From Acanthornis magna (taxonomy: Eukaryota; Chordata; Aves; Passeriformes; Acanthizidae), in assembly GCA_036785705.1 (NCBI GenBank), contig JAWUZG010000005.1:1426001-1490000 (forward strand): a stretch of 64,000 nt of DNA, given 5' to 3'. The notes beneath the pieces were generated by a model, which had not been told where the DNA came from, searched no databases, and saw only the letters and a program-made list of their open reading frames with translations. Positions 1 through 13,400 of this stretch are shown here, piece after piece. Position numbers and translations under genes: made by a program. The number at the start of each line of letters is the position of its first letter. The first letter of the stretch is position 1.

Positions 1-3000
1 ATGATTTTATTATTATTGATTTTCTTTTTAACGCCAAAGAGCCTGCGTTAGACTCCTGGAAGCCAAAAAGACAAACGATTCCACCATGCCTCCAAAGGGA
101 CAGTAAATAAAGAATCCAACATTTTCTTCTCTTTATTTCATTAAAAATTTGAAAGTTAAACATTTTCTAAAATGTAGTATAAAAAATAGGGCAAAGTAAA
201 TATAAATTTGCTTTTGATGAGTCCTTCAAGGAATGGAAATCCATTAAAAGCAGGGGCCAAGAAAAACCACAAACAGTTCTCCCAGCGCTTTGCAAAGCTC
301 ATTTTCAAGCATATAATCTGACAGAAGAAGAGATAAACATAAATCTAAATGGTGTTTGAGTACTTTTTTTTATTTTCCCATGCCCACTCAACTTTCAGGC
401 ACTTTTGCTGGTGAAGAGGGCACTTCTTCAAACCAAGTCATGGGAGTTCCTTCTTGTGCAGCTTAAAATGTACAGGGTCACCTCATGTCGGTGCCAGAAG
501 TCAGGAGTGAACTAAAGACACCCTAAAGAAGGTGCAAAACGTGTAAAAAAAAATACACTCAGCCCTTCTCAGTTCTAAACAAAGAATTCCACTTTTTGTC
601 TCTCATCTCCAGACTCAAACATTGTACTTAGGAAAGGACAGGACTCTACAAACAATGTTTCCAGTTCTTAAATTGTCTTGTCCCAAGGCTAATTATATTA
701 ATAGACTTCCCTGGGTTTAATTGGCATTTTGTATAACCCCAGCTGATCATTAAAATTTCATTTAATCTGATCACTAAAGTACATATTTTAGGTCCAGTCC
801 AGATGAAGGAATTGCAAGTACACAATTACAACTGAGTGGATGAGCCAGGGCATTTTTCACTCCTAAATTTAATTTCAGTATCTCAAGTCCATTAGTGGGG
901 ATTGCAGAATCTTCCTCCTTATTTAAAAGACAGCAGCAATCAATCACAACCTCTTATTTTGTATATTGGGAACACTAATTCTCAGTTCCTGTCACTCAGC
1001 AGTCGCAGGTGGCTCTTCCCTACTCAAAACTCCAGTCTGCCAATCTTTGAGCTTCGCTGGAAGGTACCAGCAGACATCTCAGTGCAGGCAGTTTCATGCT
1101 CACATTCAGTTATTTTGTCAATACAACCATTTCACCGCAGAAAACAAGCTCCTGCCAGTAAAAGAACTGATTTGCTTCTACAGTTGTGTTTGTAACAGAG
1201 CTTTTACTACCCAAGTTTTTGCAGCAAAATTTCCAGAAGTACATCAGGCTCCAAAGAGCTGAATCTCCCAGTGGGTTTCTGAGGAGCTGTGCTTCCAGGT
1301 GAGTTATTGGGCTGAGAGCTAGGGAGGCCTGAGGGGGAATTTTTACAAGCCCAGAGCTCTCAGCAAACATAACTCCACAGCTCCTTTGTCGTGCCCACAG
1401 GGAAGCATTAACTCCTTTTTGGAGGAGTGTTACATGAAGGATTGAGCACACTCACTTCCCTGTTTCCATGGGGCTCAGCCACTTGTGGGGTCATGCATCC
1501 TGCAATTCCCAGCAGGTGGGAATAATGGCACCATGAGAAGCCCTATTATAGTTACAGCTAAGCCCTGGAAACATGGCAAACTGAGTTTAAACCAATTCTT
1601 TCAGAGGGAATGACGGCATAAGCGCACACACATTCAGCTAAAATAACAGCAAGAGCAAAGTCTAAATTGTCTCTATTAAAACCAAAATCAAGCAACAAAA
1701 CCAACTGCATCAGCATTGGTTTATAACACAATCTTGTAATTCCTGCAGACAAATAAACCCCAAGAAATGGCCTTGCTACACAGAACTGAGATGTTTTGAT
1801 AAAATACAACTGGACAAACCCCAGAGAGCTGTAGCCATGCCTATACGTAACATTCCCACAGGAGCGCTGTCCTCCCTCCCTGAGCTCATATATACACGCC
1901 TATAAAGGTGCTTTGCGCAGACTCTCTGTTTCTATGTCATTATCTGCCATCTCCACTTCAAAACAGATCACAGTGCTGGATACAGAGCCTGACACTGGAT
2001 AACTTAGAGAACCATTACTTCTTCTCCTTCTGGCTTCCTCATAATGCATAAACTACAGCAAACACCTCTGTGATCAAAGGCATTGACTCACGGAATCTCT
2101 GCTGCTTGGGAGCACTGAGTTTCCATGATGCTGAGTGCTCCTGTCTAGGTGCAGAACGACTTCAGCTCCCAGCTCTCAATTTAGTTTGGGTGGAAACTTT
2201 AATGCTAGGTTAAGTCTTAAATAATTGCTGCTGGGTACTAAAACTTGTGTAGCTCAGGTGTTTACAATGCCTGGTTTACATATATTTCTGCTAGCAGCCT
2301 ATAGGTTAAACTGAGAATGCATACAATTTTTTGTGTTTCCAAGAGTTTGTTTTAATTGTCCAATATTTTAATAATCTGCTTACAGTGTGTCTGGTTTTGT
2401 TTATCTGGAAGAAGCAGTTTGCGTGATAATTTGATTAAAAAAATACTTTCCCTGTAGATGTCTCCAATATGTAGAAAATGTTGGTCACTGATGTCCTTCA
2501 AAAAGGCTGTGTTGCACTTTCTACTCTGAAGCCATAATACTCTTCCTTGGGGGAAAAGGTTATTTGATGCATGAGAAGTTTTGGATTTTATCCTGTAAAA
2601 TATTTGTTGCAGATCTGAAATCCTTGGGCCATTTTTGTTGGCACAAGTCTTTCCCACCAAGCATTAGTCATGCTCTGAGTTCTGTTAAAATAGTTTTGAT
2701 GAGAATTCTTGTTGCTGGCACAGGGGCTCAGAAACAAAATGAAGCTGATTTGTAAGCATTTGTTTTATCCGAAGTTTGTGGCTCAGCTGCTTATCTGAAC
2801 TTCCTTTATAAACTTTGGCTTCCTTGTAAATCTTAGCAAAGATCTTTTCATTAAACCACCAGCCATTAACATGAAAATTCAGTAAGGAAAAACAAGTGCT
2901 TTGAAATTAAATTTTTTAAAAAAGAAAAAAAAGAAGAAAGAAGTTCTCCTTCAACCCATTAGTACTTTAAGAACTTGATTTCTAGGTACAATTAAAAGCG

Positions 3001-5900
3001 ATTAAACTCAAGGCTCCAGAACTGCACTCCTGTGGCAGAACAAAACGCAAGGATGCAATCAGAGCTGTGTTAAAACTGCTGATGTTTCATGTGTCTTTGG
3101 CTTTTAAAACACACAGAGAGTCCCTGCACTGAGAGAAATTAAACTGCTTGTGACTCAAGCCTGCATGTGAGGGGGGGCTCAGGCAGCTGCATCTCCCATG
3201 GTCTGGAATGGCTCATCAAAAGCACAGAGCTGGTGTCATTTCCAGAAGAAACTCCTGTTCCATCCTCTCTCTGTAAATCAAATCTCCACGTGTGGTTCTT
3301 CAGACAGCACCTGCTCCTCAACAACCTGCCCAGGTTTTCAGATTTCAGCACCAGGTAATTTGTATTCTTGCCAGGGAATGTGACCTTATGTATGACACGC
3401 TCTCCGCACAGCTGACTCCACCGCTGCTAATTCCTGCACAATTCACATTTGGTTGCACATCCTTCAGGAACAGAGAGCTTAATGACCACACCCTCAGTCA
3501 GAGGTTACCCAGGGATACAAAGGGGAACTGCCTCCATGCACCTTGGAAGAGAGAAAAGCATTTGCACAAAGGACACTCTCCATTGAACACCTTGCCCTTA
3601 ACTCTGTACCCAGGGCAGTGTTTATTTAGCCACTGTCACTCAAGAGGTTTTTGAAACATCCTTTTGTCATTTTTCTTCCAGGTACAGCCTCATCATCTTG
3701 TTTTAAGTATCCCAGCTCAGCTCAAAGACCTGCTTAGAGACTGATCTATCAAAAAGGAGCGTGGCCTTGGCTGGTGAGGAAGGGTGGTGCTCCCACGAAC
3801 GCTCCAGTCGAGCTGCTTGAAGAAGAAACTTGCTCGACACCTGTGCAGAGACCTCTGCAAAGGAAAGGAGGTTCAAGACAGGACCAAATAAGCTGAAAGT
3901 GGAGAGGAAAATGAATGTAACCGTGCCATGTCCAGCATCTCCCAGGGCTAATGATTTCAAGAGCTTTCTGCTCTGCTAACTGAGCTCCAGTCCACTTCAC
4001 TCAGCATCTTTTCCAAAAGATACATTTCAGCTCTGCCTCTTTTCGGCCTCCTTTCTCTTAAGCAGAAAATCCAGCATCCCGGTGTTAATACCGTTTCCCA
4101 GTCAGGAAGTAACAGAGAGAGCTCCATTAGGAAATTGTGCTACCAGGACATTTTACATTTTTGATGAAATGACACAAACTTTACATCAAGTTCATTTCCT
4201 CAGTGCCATAACATGAACCACTGCAGCATTTGCTTATCTCCAGCTGCTGCAGAACCTCCGAGGGGAGGCTGGAATGGGAACAGCACTAACTCCAGAGTTC
4301 CCGTGTCAGGCACTGCCTTTGGGAAGCTGCCTGTCTGCAGGTTCTCTTTCCAAGACGTCTGTATTTGATGTCAAACAATTCAGAACAGAAAGCCAAGGAG
4401 TTGTCCAAATCAAGAGCAGCAATTCAGTGGCAGCAGATGTGTGTCTTCCTTCAATTATCAAATATGGATAAAGCAATCTGAAAGTTTATTCAGATTATCT
4501 TTCTTATGCCTCCTGCATAGCTTTAGAAACCTTTGGTCTTTCTGTTTCATTTTCCTGGGTGTTGATAGTTAAGAACAATCTCTGTTTCTCCAAGAAAAAA
4601 AAATAACTGATGAGATGCACAATTAGATTGAGATATTCCAGGTTAGGAAAGCAAATGTGACAAGGCTGTCAGGATTTTCCTCCCAGATTTAGGAGAAACA
4701 GATGAGACATTACATAAACTTCTCACTGATCAGTGAGGTTAAGTTCTACAGCAAATCACCAATTTAGAACAATTTACTATTCCAATATAAAAGATTTACT
4801 TAGAATTACAAGTACTCTCATCCATAATTAAAAGGTTGTTGGAGGAAAGAAAGAATTAGAGCTTATTTTTTATAAATAAGATTCATAAAATTGAAGAAAT
4901 GTAAACTTGGAAAGGACTTGAAAGGTCATTAGCAAAGTGTAATGGAGAAGAAATACTTGAGTAACACAAATACAAATGCCTTTGTAAATACTGCTCCTGC
5001 TTAGCGCTTCACTCCTATTTTACAATATCCACACTATTCCTACTTCACCGCAAAAAAAGCAAACAAATATTGAGGGCACTGTCTGATTTAGTTACTACTG
5101 GAAAATTGCATTAGGCATAGATCCCAAAATAATAACTATTCTGCTCCTCAGCTTTTAAACAAAACATACACATTTGCAAACACCCTCTATGCTGTGCCTG
5201 CCAGCCTGCAGCTCATTATAAAGCACAGCAAAAAGGCTACACCGATAGCACCGCAGATAACATATCTTGATCCTTCACTTTAAGTCAACTCTTTCATCCC
5301 TGAAATAATGTCAATAAAATAGCCATACAGCTACAGAAGTAAGCACAGCTCAGGCTTTAAATACACTGAGAAAAAACATGAAAATATGTGGAATTAGATT
5401 GTAATGCTCTGAAGGGGAAGATCAGGCTGGCAGGAGGTGGAGGATTTGTTTCTATCCATCTTCCCACCTGTCTGAGTGAGGCTAATGGATGGTTAGTGGT
5501 CATTCCTGCTGGGCTGGGCAGCGGGATGACGTGAGGGGTTTCATTAACAGAAACACGGGAGCCAGCTTTCTAGAATCAGACAAATTGGATTTCAGGTCTC
5601 AAACATGAAGTGAGCTGTCAGACGCAATTTCTTCTTCGAAGAAGCATGTCCTGGATAAAGGAATGGAATTGTAAATAGATTATAAACCATATTTAAAGTG
5701 ATTACAGGTTAATGCAGGATGCAGACCAAAGACATGCAGTGGCGCAGGCTGCATATCACTGAACTGAGCTCCTGGCAGGTTGGTTTCACATGCAGTTTTC
5801 AAGAAACAAGACTAACTACAAAGAAACTTTCCAAAAGAAGAGAAATGCCCTAAAAATGAAGTGACCCTAAGTATAAATACTTTGCTGGGTTGGGTGTAGC
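1..5900. other. Gene-free AT-rich unique sequence
   Basis: No coding region, RNA gene or recognisable transposon was found here. Open frames are all shorter than about 120 codons, overlap on both strands and have no recognisable domain. A TATA-like string with nearby CTATAAA sits around 1888-1906, but nothing downstream looks like a first exon. The sequence has the texture of vertebrate intron or intergenic DNA. Confidence 0.7.
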
Positions 5901-6127
5901 TGCACCAGGTTCAGGCTGGACATCAGAAGGAATTTCTTCGTGGAAGGGGTTGTTAAACATTGGATTGGATTGCCCAGGGAGGTGGTGGACTCACCATCCC
6001 TGGCCAAGAAACGACTGAACGTGGCTCTCAGTGCTCTGGTCTGGCTGACATGCTGAAGGCTCAGTCACAGGTTGGACTCTATGACCTCAGAGGTCTTTTC
6101 CAACCTAAATGATTCTGTGATTCTGAA
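5901..6127 (+). mobile_element. CR1 LINE, truncated 3' end
   Basis: This is a 5'-truncated copy of the chicken repeat 1 (CR1) non-LTR retrotransposon in forward orientation. The segment opens with the characteristic run around TTCAGGCTGGACATCAGAAG. It continues through the GGGAGGTGGTGGACTCACCATCCC block, shown here only as positions 5977-6000, and ends with GGTTGGACTCTATGACCTC, AGGTCTTTTCCAACCTAAAT and a terminal GATTCTGTGATTCTG at 6111-6125. CR1 elements end in short octamer repeats instead of poly(A), as seen here. Only the 3' untranslated end is present, so it encodes no reverse transcriptase. This is the main evidence that the window is avian. Confidence 0.95.
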
Positions 6128-6951
6128 ATAATCCAACATCAGCTGAACTCCCTAACTGAAGGTGCTTCACACAGCACTTCAAACCCCTTCAAAGAAGCAA
6201 CTGTTTGGACTCCAGCTAGGAGTTAAGTAAATACAGATGCAGAAAGAGTAGAAAAATAAATACATCAATGCACTAAAACTGCACCAGCATTACTAATTGC
6301 TGCTTATTGGACTTTTCCTGGCTTCGCTGCTTCCCAATAAAAAACAAACAGCTGCTAAGATTGCACAAGGAGCTCTTTGCCCCTCCATCTTCTCCAGGCT
6401 TTGCCAGATGCTATTTGGAGAAGACATCTCTCCTGCTTCCCAGGCCCTGAGTGTTCCCTGGTGCTCCATGCCCACGTGCCTTTGCTTGGAGTGAGTCCTG
6501 CCACGGGGCTGGGAATAGGTGGCCAAGGTATTGCTTGCGGTGCTGCGGGGCTGCCACCAACTCACAACATCTTCCTGTGATTTCAGAGCCCTGCCCCTCT
6601 CCTTGAGGTCTCCATTTTCACGTTTCACCTCTCCTGGCGGACAGGCACTCCAATTTCATGTCCTCTGCTCTATCTGCGGTGGCCTCGCCAAGACAATACA
6701 ATTGCAGGCAGCTGCTGACACTTCATTCCTACCAGACAAGGCATGTGAGCACCACCCAGCTCTTCTCTCCAGGAGAAAAAGTCACTTTTAACAGATGACA
6801 GGCACGTTAAAAAAGAAACAAAACTATTTCCCACATTTCTAAAGGAGTCTATTTTAGACAGAACAGTTCATGCTTTGTAACAGCACTCCTATCTTCTATA
6901 TCTATAAACAACAAATAGAAACAGATCTGAAGTTAGATATAGAAAACATTG
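6128..6951. other. Gene-free spacer between CR1 fragments
   Basis: No gene is visible. The part from about 6300 to 6780 is somewhat GC-richer and is open in several frames on both strands at once (up to about 110 codons). That pattern reflects base composition and not coding. No repeat family was recognised. Confidence 0.65.
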
Positions 6952-7006
6952 TGCTTGGCTCAGATGACCCAATGTGGTCCCTTCCAACTGTAGCCATTCT
7001 GTGATT
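6952..7006 (+). mobile_element. CR1 LINE, very short 3' tail
   Basis: About 55 bases match the end of a CR1 element in forward orientation. The order is GGCTCAGATGACCCAATG, then GTCCCTTCCAACTGTAG, then CATTCTGTGATT. This is the classic terminal block in which the host genome carries TTGGACTAGATGACC-type sequence followed by the ATTCTGTG octamer. It lies about 830 bases after the longer CR1 fragment in the same orientation. Its sequence differs enough from that copy to suggest a separate insertion from a different CR1 subfamily. Confidence 0.85.
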
Positions 7007-10000
7007 TTTTCTAATTTGAAAAAAAATCCATTTGTTTTAACAGATCTATCTCTGGGCTAGCAAAATGTGGATGATTTCCACTGATATCGAGTATTTCAAA
7101 TGAGAAAACACACAAAAATATTTCAAAAATATTTAAATTAATAGTTTAAATAACTACTGCTTCTAAAATACAGCATTTTAGACTAAATATAGAATTTATA
7201 TGGAATTTTTCCTCCACATCTCCCTTGTGATGCTGTTTGCTAAAAAAGCTCATCAGAATTTTTGTCTCATTCGAGTTTCATGCTTCAGAAATAAAATTTA
7301 CTCTACATTTGTTAAAATGCAACTTCTAATGAAGCCACCAATGCAGATACACAAAGAAACGCAAACACACACATCAAATTATGCTGAAAACCAAACAAAC
7401 CCAGCTGAATTAACCAGTCTGTGTGCCCAGACTAAACTGTGCCCTCCCAGCCCAGGGCTTGCAGAAGAATTTAAACCCAGAGCCAGCTGCTGCCCACATC
7501 ACTCATCCCTGCATTTCAAGAAAGCTCTTCCAACACAATAAGCCAGCGTATTTCTTTCCCAGCCATGATTTCAAACATCAGTGCTTTTGTTCTGAGCCTG
7601 TACATTATTTTCTCTTACACACACAGGACACAACCAGCCAGCCCGGTTTTTTGCAGTGTGATGAGGTTTCTTTTCGTTATATCCACTAATCAGCATCAAG
7701 AGCAACTTGGGGAAGAGAGATTCTGGATGTGCAGAGCCCACTCAAGTTGGTTTTTCAAGCTAAGATTTTATTATTTGAAGCAAAATTAAAAGGAAGCCAA
7801 TCAGCTCCCTCTGGGTGACAGGAGTTTTAAAGAACCCTGCTGCACATCTCAACACTGAAATACAGCTTTTTTTTTTTGCTCCCTGCCCCCCACCTCCTTT
7901 GGTGATTTGCCTGTTGATTGCCTTTTCATTTCCTGGAGACATTTCTAAGCCTTCTACTTCCCAAAACCCAAACAAAATCAGTCCACCCCCCCACACTGCA
8001 ATCACCCAGTGATGGGAGAGCAAAGAACTGGAGGCAGCACACGAAGCCTTGTGTTTCTGCTGCCTGTGCTCCCAGGCCCAGCCAGAAAAGCATTTCTGTA
8101 TTTCACTGGGGGGTGGGCTCACTCCACCATCAAGGAAACTGGAAAACACGTGACCTACTGATAAGTATCCTATAAATAGATTTTGGCCTTGCCCGAGTGC
8201 TCTGACTTGCAGCAATTGATGTAAATAAGCTCTGGTTTTAAAGCCTGTGACAAACACTACTCCAAAACAGCTCGGTTGTGTAAACAACTGTCTCCATGGT
8301 GCAAGGGAGGATGAAATCCACTCCCCAGCTCCCTCTCTGCAAAACTGGGCACGCAGATTCCAAGGAGGCCTTTTCTGTGTGTGTTAACTTTTTTATTTTG
8401 GGTCTGTGCTGCTGAGACCACAAAACCTGTATTAACACTTGCACGGTGGTCCTTGCAATTCTCTAGTATAATTCCATGCAGAAGAGCAGAAAAAACCCCA
8501 TTTCCTACCGTTTTAATCCCCAGTTCTTTTCAGCAGGTAGAGTACTACATTCGTCTGGCCAGACTGGGCTATGTATTCATGCAATTTAATCCTGCACTCC
8601 CAAGAGCAATAGACAATATACACCCAAAGAAAAATATCCATCTGCATCTACACCAGGGTTCACTATTTTCATGCAAATAAAAACATCTCATCTTTTTCTC
8701 TGGTTTATAAGCACATTAGAATTCTAAGTGCGTCTCTAATATTCAACTGCAATTGAAATAACTTTAGATCAAATAGTTTTATATTACATTTGACATAGCT
8801 CGAAGAGTAAAGGAAAATGCATTTTTTTCTCATACTCTAAATAATCTTGCAAATAGTTTTGAATTTATCATCAGGATAAACTGCATGACTAACAGGCACA
8901 GTTCCTACTCAGGGGAAAGCTGCTGACAACACTTCTACATTCTCATCACTCATCTTAATTCTGGGCTACTTAGTATAGAAATCTCTTTAAACAACGCTTT
9001 GTCTCCCAGTTCTCCTATCCTGGGATCACACCTTTCCTGGATGTGCTAAACAAATACTTGGTCATTGCAGGGCTGCTTCCAACAAGGCTTCTGGAGCATA
9101 TGCCAAGTGCCTTGATGAAGCAGGCTCTGCAGGCAGGCAGGGCAGGAATCCACTTCCTTCCCATGGGATGTGCAATCCCAGCTCAGGCAATTCCCTATCC
9201 GGGCTCCTAAGGGAGGAAGGGAGTTCACAGCGGACACTGTTTATTACAGGAATCTGAAATAAGGTGGAGCAGACGTGTACAGGAGCACTGGAGATGCTCG
9301 CGTTAGTCCTCCCTGCCGGGGAGTTACACAGCTCTTCAGTTTGCTTAGAGACAACTGAACAGCTCATCTAAAGATTATTCCAAAGATTCAAACAGCTCAC
9401 AAATATGGAACTGCCTAAAGCCAGTGGGGAGGCATCCGCAGCGCCAGAGGCAGGCACCTAGGCTGGGAGCAGAACCGCACATCCCCATCACTTCCAAGCA
9501 CAAAGCCTTGGAGAGACAGAGGAGATGGACTTGGGGCTTCTCCACCACCCCTTCTGGCAGTGCTGCCAGCTGTGGGCAGCTCTTTCCAAGCTGCCAAGCA
9601 CAGCACTGCTGTAAAGAGCACACGACTGTCTGAGAATCATTGGGTTTTGCTTGATGGCAGAAAGCTAACAGAGACTGTGTAATATTTGTTTATAGCCTGG
9701 TAAGTTTTACCTTGGCACTTGTAATTTTACCAAAGAAGTTTCCAGTTGAAGTAGAAAACACGGTACCTCCCTTTCAAACACGTGGACATTTAAATGCTCT
9801 TAATCAAGCTACTATCTGATTCCTAAAAAAGCCAGTAAAGGGTTCCTTTTAATTACATAATTTGCAAGTGTCACACACAAACATTTAAATTAGCAATATC
9901 AAGTGATTATGCTTTCAGAGAACACTTTAAATATAAACCACAAGGAAAAGCCAAGCATCATCAAAATATGAGGAGACCTAAGCGCAGCTTTCAAATTCTC

Positions 10001-10302
10001 ACTTTTTATTATGTAAGTAACAGTTAAATAATTCCACTTCTCCCACCATTTGAAACTCATCCTGACTCCAGCAGGATGAAAAAAAATACAGTTTAAAAAA
10101 ATCAGTTCCCAAAACTGCAATACTGCCACAAACTTATCAGCTTCTTAAAACTGAGCTAGATCATATCCAGTGCTGCCTACAAGAATGTACAGCCACAGCA
10201 GTCCCTTTGAAACATGCAGAAATGCCACCACTTTTCAGTACAGGAGAAACGTGGTGCAATGATTAATGTGTCAATGAGGACAACTTGCAACCAAGGACAT
10301 CA
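7007..10302. other. Gene-free unique sequence
   Basis: No supported gene, RNA or transposon. An antisense open frame of about 175 codons spans 7760-8287. It overlaps three forward open frames, contains pyrimidine- and proline-rich low-complexity translation, and has no known domain, so I treat it as chance. A perfect octamer motif ATGCAAAT lies at 8671-8678. The stretch 8690-8900 is notably AT-rich. No other structure was seen. Confidence 0.65.
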
Positions 10303-10400
10303 GCCAATTGTAGAATCCTGTTCCAACCCCCCTGGCATGAGGAGGGACACCTTCCACTAGACCAAGTTGCTCAGAGCTCCATCCAAACTGGCCTTGAACC
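10303..10400 (-). mobile_element. CR1 LINE remnant, reverse orientation
   Basis: The block reads TAGAATCCTGTTCCAAC, then a GGCATGAGGAGGGACACC-like stretch, then CTTCCACTAGACCAAGTTGC and CAGAGCTCCATCCAAACTGG followed by CCTTGAACC. This is the reverse complement of the CR1 3' region, matching the same order of blocks as the copy at 50567-50800. The terminal octamers are degraded to a single TAGAATC. It is a short, older fragment with no coding capacity. Confidence 0.85.
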
Positions 10401-13400
10401 GTCTTTCATCAGATTCAAACTACAGCATCAGCAGCCTCAGCTCCAAAACCACCCCAGTGCCTTGGGCCACAGCACAGACACTGAAGGATGATATGAAACT
10501 AACTCCAAAAGAAATTCTCCTCTTCTTTCAGCTAAAACCAAGCAGCCCCAAACCCCTGCAGCAGTTCTGAAAAGGTTCATGCAGCCACTTGTGAAACACA
10601 CAGCACAAGACCTAAACAAGCTGCTGTCCTCCTGCCTCTCTCCTGGTAACAACTTCCATGTTTACCCTGGGAGCAACAGCCCGTGGCTGTAAAGTCAGCC
10701 TTTACCACTGTTCTAACCAAGCAGATATAAATATATTTCTGGAGGAAAAGGTGACATTCCCTCCTACAAAGCCAGTGTTGTCTGAGGGGTGGCAAACACA
10801 GAGAAGGAAGGGGGAAAACTGCCGGGCTGCAGCTCAAGGCTTCTGGCCGTGGAAGCAGAGCGTGGGCAGATCCGCGGAGCTGGCTCTGGGATCAAGGGCA
10901 GAAAGCGATCTTTGTCCTTATCAAGGCACAACTCAGCAAAACTGGGCTAACTGGGATAGCTAAAATCAGTCTTCCTTCTCAAATTACCAAATAACTATTT
11001 GGGGGGTTAGAGTTTTTTACCAAAAACGTGCTGCAGAAAACCTGCGCTGGCTTTGGTCTTTAACTAAAGGGAGTCTGGCTCCGCAGCACCCAGAGCCCTT
11101 GGAGGGCTGGGATCTGTTCCCACAGCCCTATCAACTCTCCCCCCCACGTTTGTTTCTTCTATTTGTCTCAACCATTCACACAGACACTTTAGTTCACCTG
11201 AATTCAGTTTTGTCCTTTTTTTAAAGCATTTTAACAGCATGCAAATTACAACTATTATTTCTGAGATTAATGTCTCCCCTTTATACCATGACCTTACCTA
11301 GCACGGCTGTTCTGCTTTTGCCACTTCATTAGCAAATACCATTTTGAAGCCATTTACACTAAACATTCCCAACTACAGCACGCAATTTTTCATATAAATT
11401 ATTTTAAATGTATTTCATTAATCTTGGAGGAAGGAGGTTAACTCTGAGCGGCAATGAGAACAAAAAAATCTTTGTGTAATTTCAGTTATGGCATTATCAA
11501 TATTGGATTTGTTTCAGAACAGGGAAAATAAGCAAGGGATACATTGCAAATCAGACCCACCATCAGCGCAGCTCCCCTGAACTACCAGAACCTTTCATCA
11601 CAGTAATTTCTTATAAAAATGACTGAGTTGATAATGATTTTTCTGTGTTTCAACACAACAGAAAGGTCTCATTTCCTCTGACGTATTTTTAACAAAAATC
11701 CAATTATTTACCAGTAAACGATGTTTAACAACGTCCTAGCACCAGGACATTGGTGGACATAACTGTCATGAATTCAAACAAGCCAGATCACGATGTAAGA
11801 GGATTTACAAGTTATACCGACACTTGTTTTAGGACTCCTCCTGGAAATAATAGGGAAAATATATGTTCTTTTTACAGGTGTGATGGTATTAACCATCACT
11901 GGAAAGCTGGTATCTGGAAACCAGTGTCCCTTGATGGGAATGAGCCCAGACATGGAGACAGTGCACAGCAGGATGGGAAAGCATCACGTACCATCTAGCC
12001 CTGGCTCTAAATCACATCTCTGAGAGTTCACTTTGATTCCAAAAGACAACAAAGAAACCGGATACTGCAAAATATCACAGCCAAGAACTCCCTAAGAAAC
12101 TTCCAGCCAAGGGGATTTCTTCCCCAAAGTAAGGCAATTGCGTTTTTGTCCAAATTCCTCAAGAAAAAGAGTGTAACTCAGCTCACAAAGCTAAACCATA
12201 CGGACTATGTCTTTGAAAGAGCTAACCTGCATTTTAACAGATTGCTGCACTCTACAGATACACACTCGGGTTTTTTCTGTGTTATTTGGCAATTCAGGAC
12301 CGTGGTACCAGGTAAATAAATCCAGAGCTACCTGACCCTCAGTGTAAGATCAGCAGTGAATCGTCCCTTTCTGCCCCTGCTCTTTCTGGGACACGCCACA
12401 ATCCCAGAGCTGATGCACTCTCAGGATTTCTGTAAGATTCTTCTCATTTCCGGCTGGTTAATAATTCCATCTACACTTGAGGGGTATGAAGGCAAGCTCA
12501 TACTCCAGAGTGCTACGTTTGGGGACTGTTTAATTCACCCACTTTCTTACCCATCCCCCAAAATGATTTCTGTTCACCAAGAATGACACATCCATGCACA
12601 AGATTTCTCAGCAGATCAACCTTCCCACAAATGAAGACCCAACTTTCGTCATCTAAAGCCAAACTGTGAAGGATATTGGACAGTGACAGTGCTAATAACC
12701 ACAGAAAAGAAGATCCACGTGCAGAAAGCAGCCCCTAATTCTGTCTCTATGCAATTCTAGTGCAGATCAGCCACACTGAGGAGCAGCTGTGCAACTTTTA
12801 CTCATCCAATTTATAGCTGTGGAAATGCTCCTCTTTGGAAAGACTCAATCCACAATGCCCTGCACAGTGAGAAAAACCTTACTAAATCACATATAGCTGT
12901 GTATCAGCCTTAACACACAGCAGTTTTCACCAGGAATTCACTGCACTTTGTTCTCGTGAATCACAAAGGGTTGAAAAATGCATTAAGCCAACCTTTGGCC
13001 CTCAGAAAATGTTCTTGTGGCTCTGGCCCTACAGAGAACCATTTTGCTTCCCTGTGCCATCCATTTTGCAGGAACACCCCTGTGGATGGCTCATTGACAA
13101 CCCAGGAGTGGAAAAGTGTCTGAACTCCTCAGTGGCAAGAGCTGATAATTTTGTTTATTTAACTAGGATTAGTCTGGGAGGTGATGGAGCTGAGAAAGCC
13201 ACAGACAGGCAGCTCGCACTCAATACAGCTGTAAGGTTTTTGTTATCACCACACAAATCCTGCCCAGGATTTATTCAAGAATGAAGTATTTGTGTGTCTT
13301 ACTTGGTAGCATAATCCTATTTATAATTAAAAAGGAAGGGAGTTTTGTTTGGTTTGGTTTCAGAAATAGCCTACTATACTAAAACCCCCAAACTATCAGA

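Noticed and set aside
1888..1906. TATA-like string as a promoter
   Set aside because: There is no CpG enrichment, initiator or first exon downstream, and TATA strings are expected often in AT-rich DNA.
7760..8287. Antisense frame of about 175 codons as a gene
   Set aside because: It is overlapped by several forward frames, its composition is low-complexity, and it has no domain or exon signals. Chance is the simpler reading.
8671..8678. Octamer motif ATGCAAAT (with others at 11239, near 58245 and near 59307) as an organised POU-factor site set
   Set aside because: The copies are kilobases apart, and their number is near what chance gives in AT-rich DNA.
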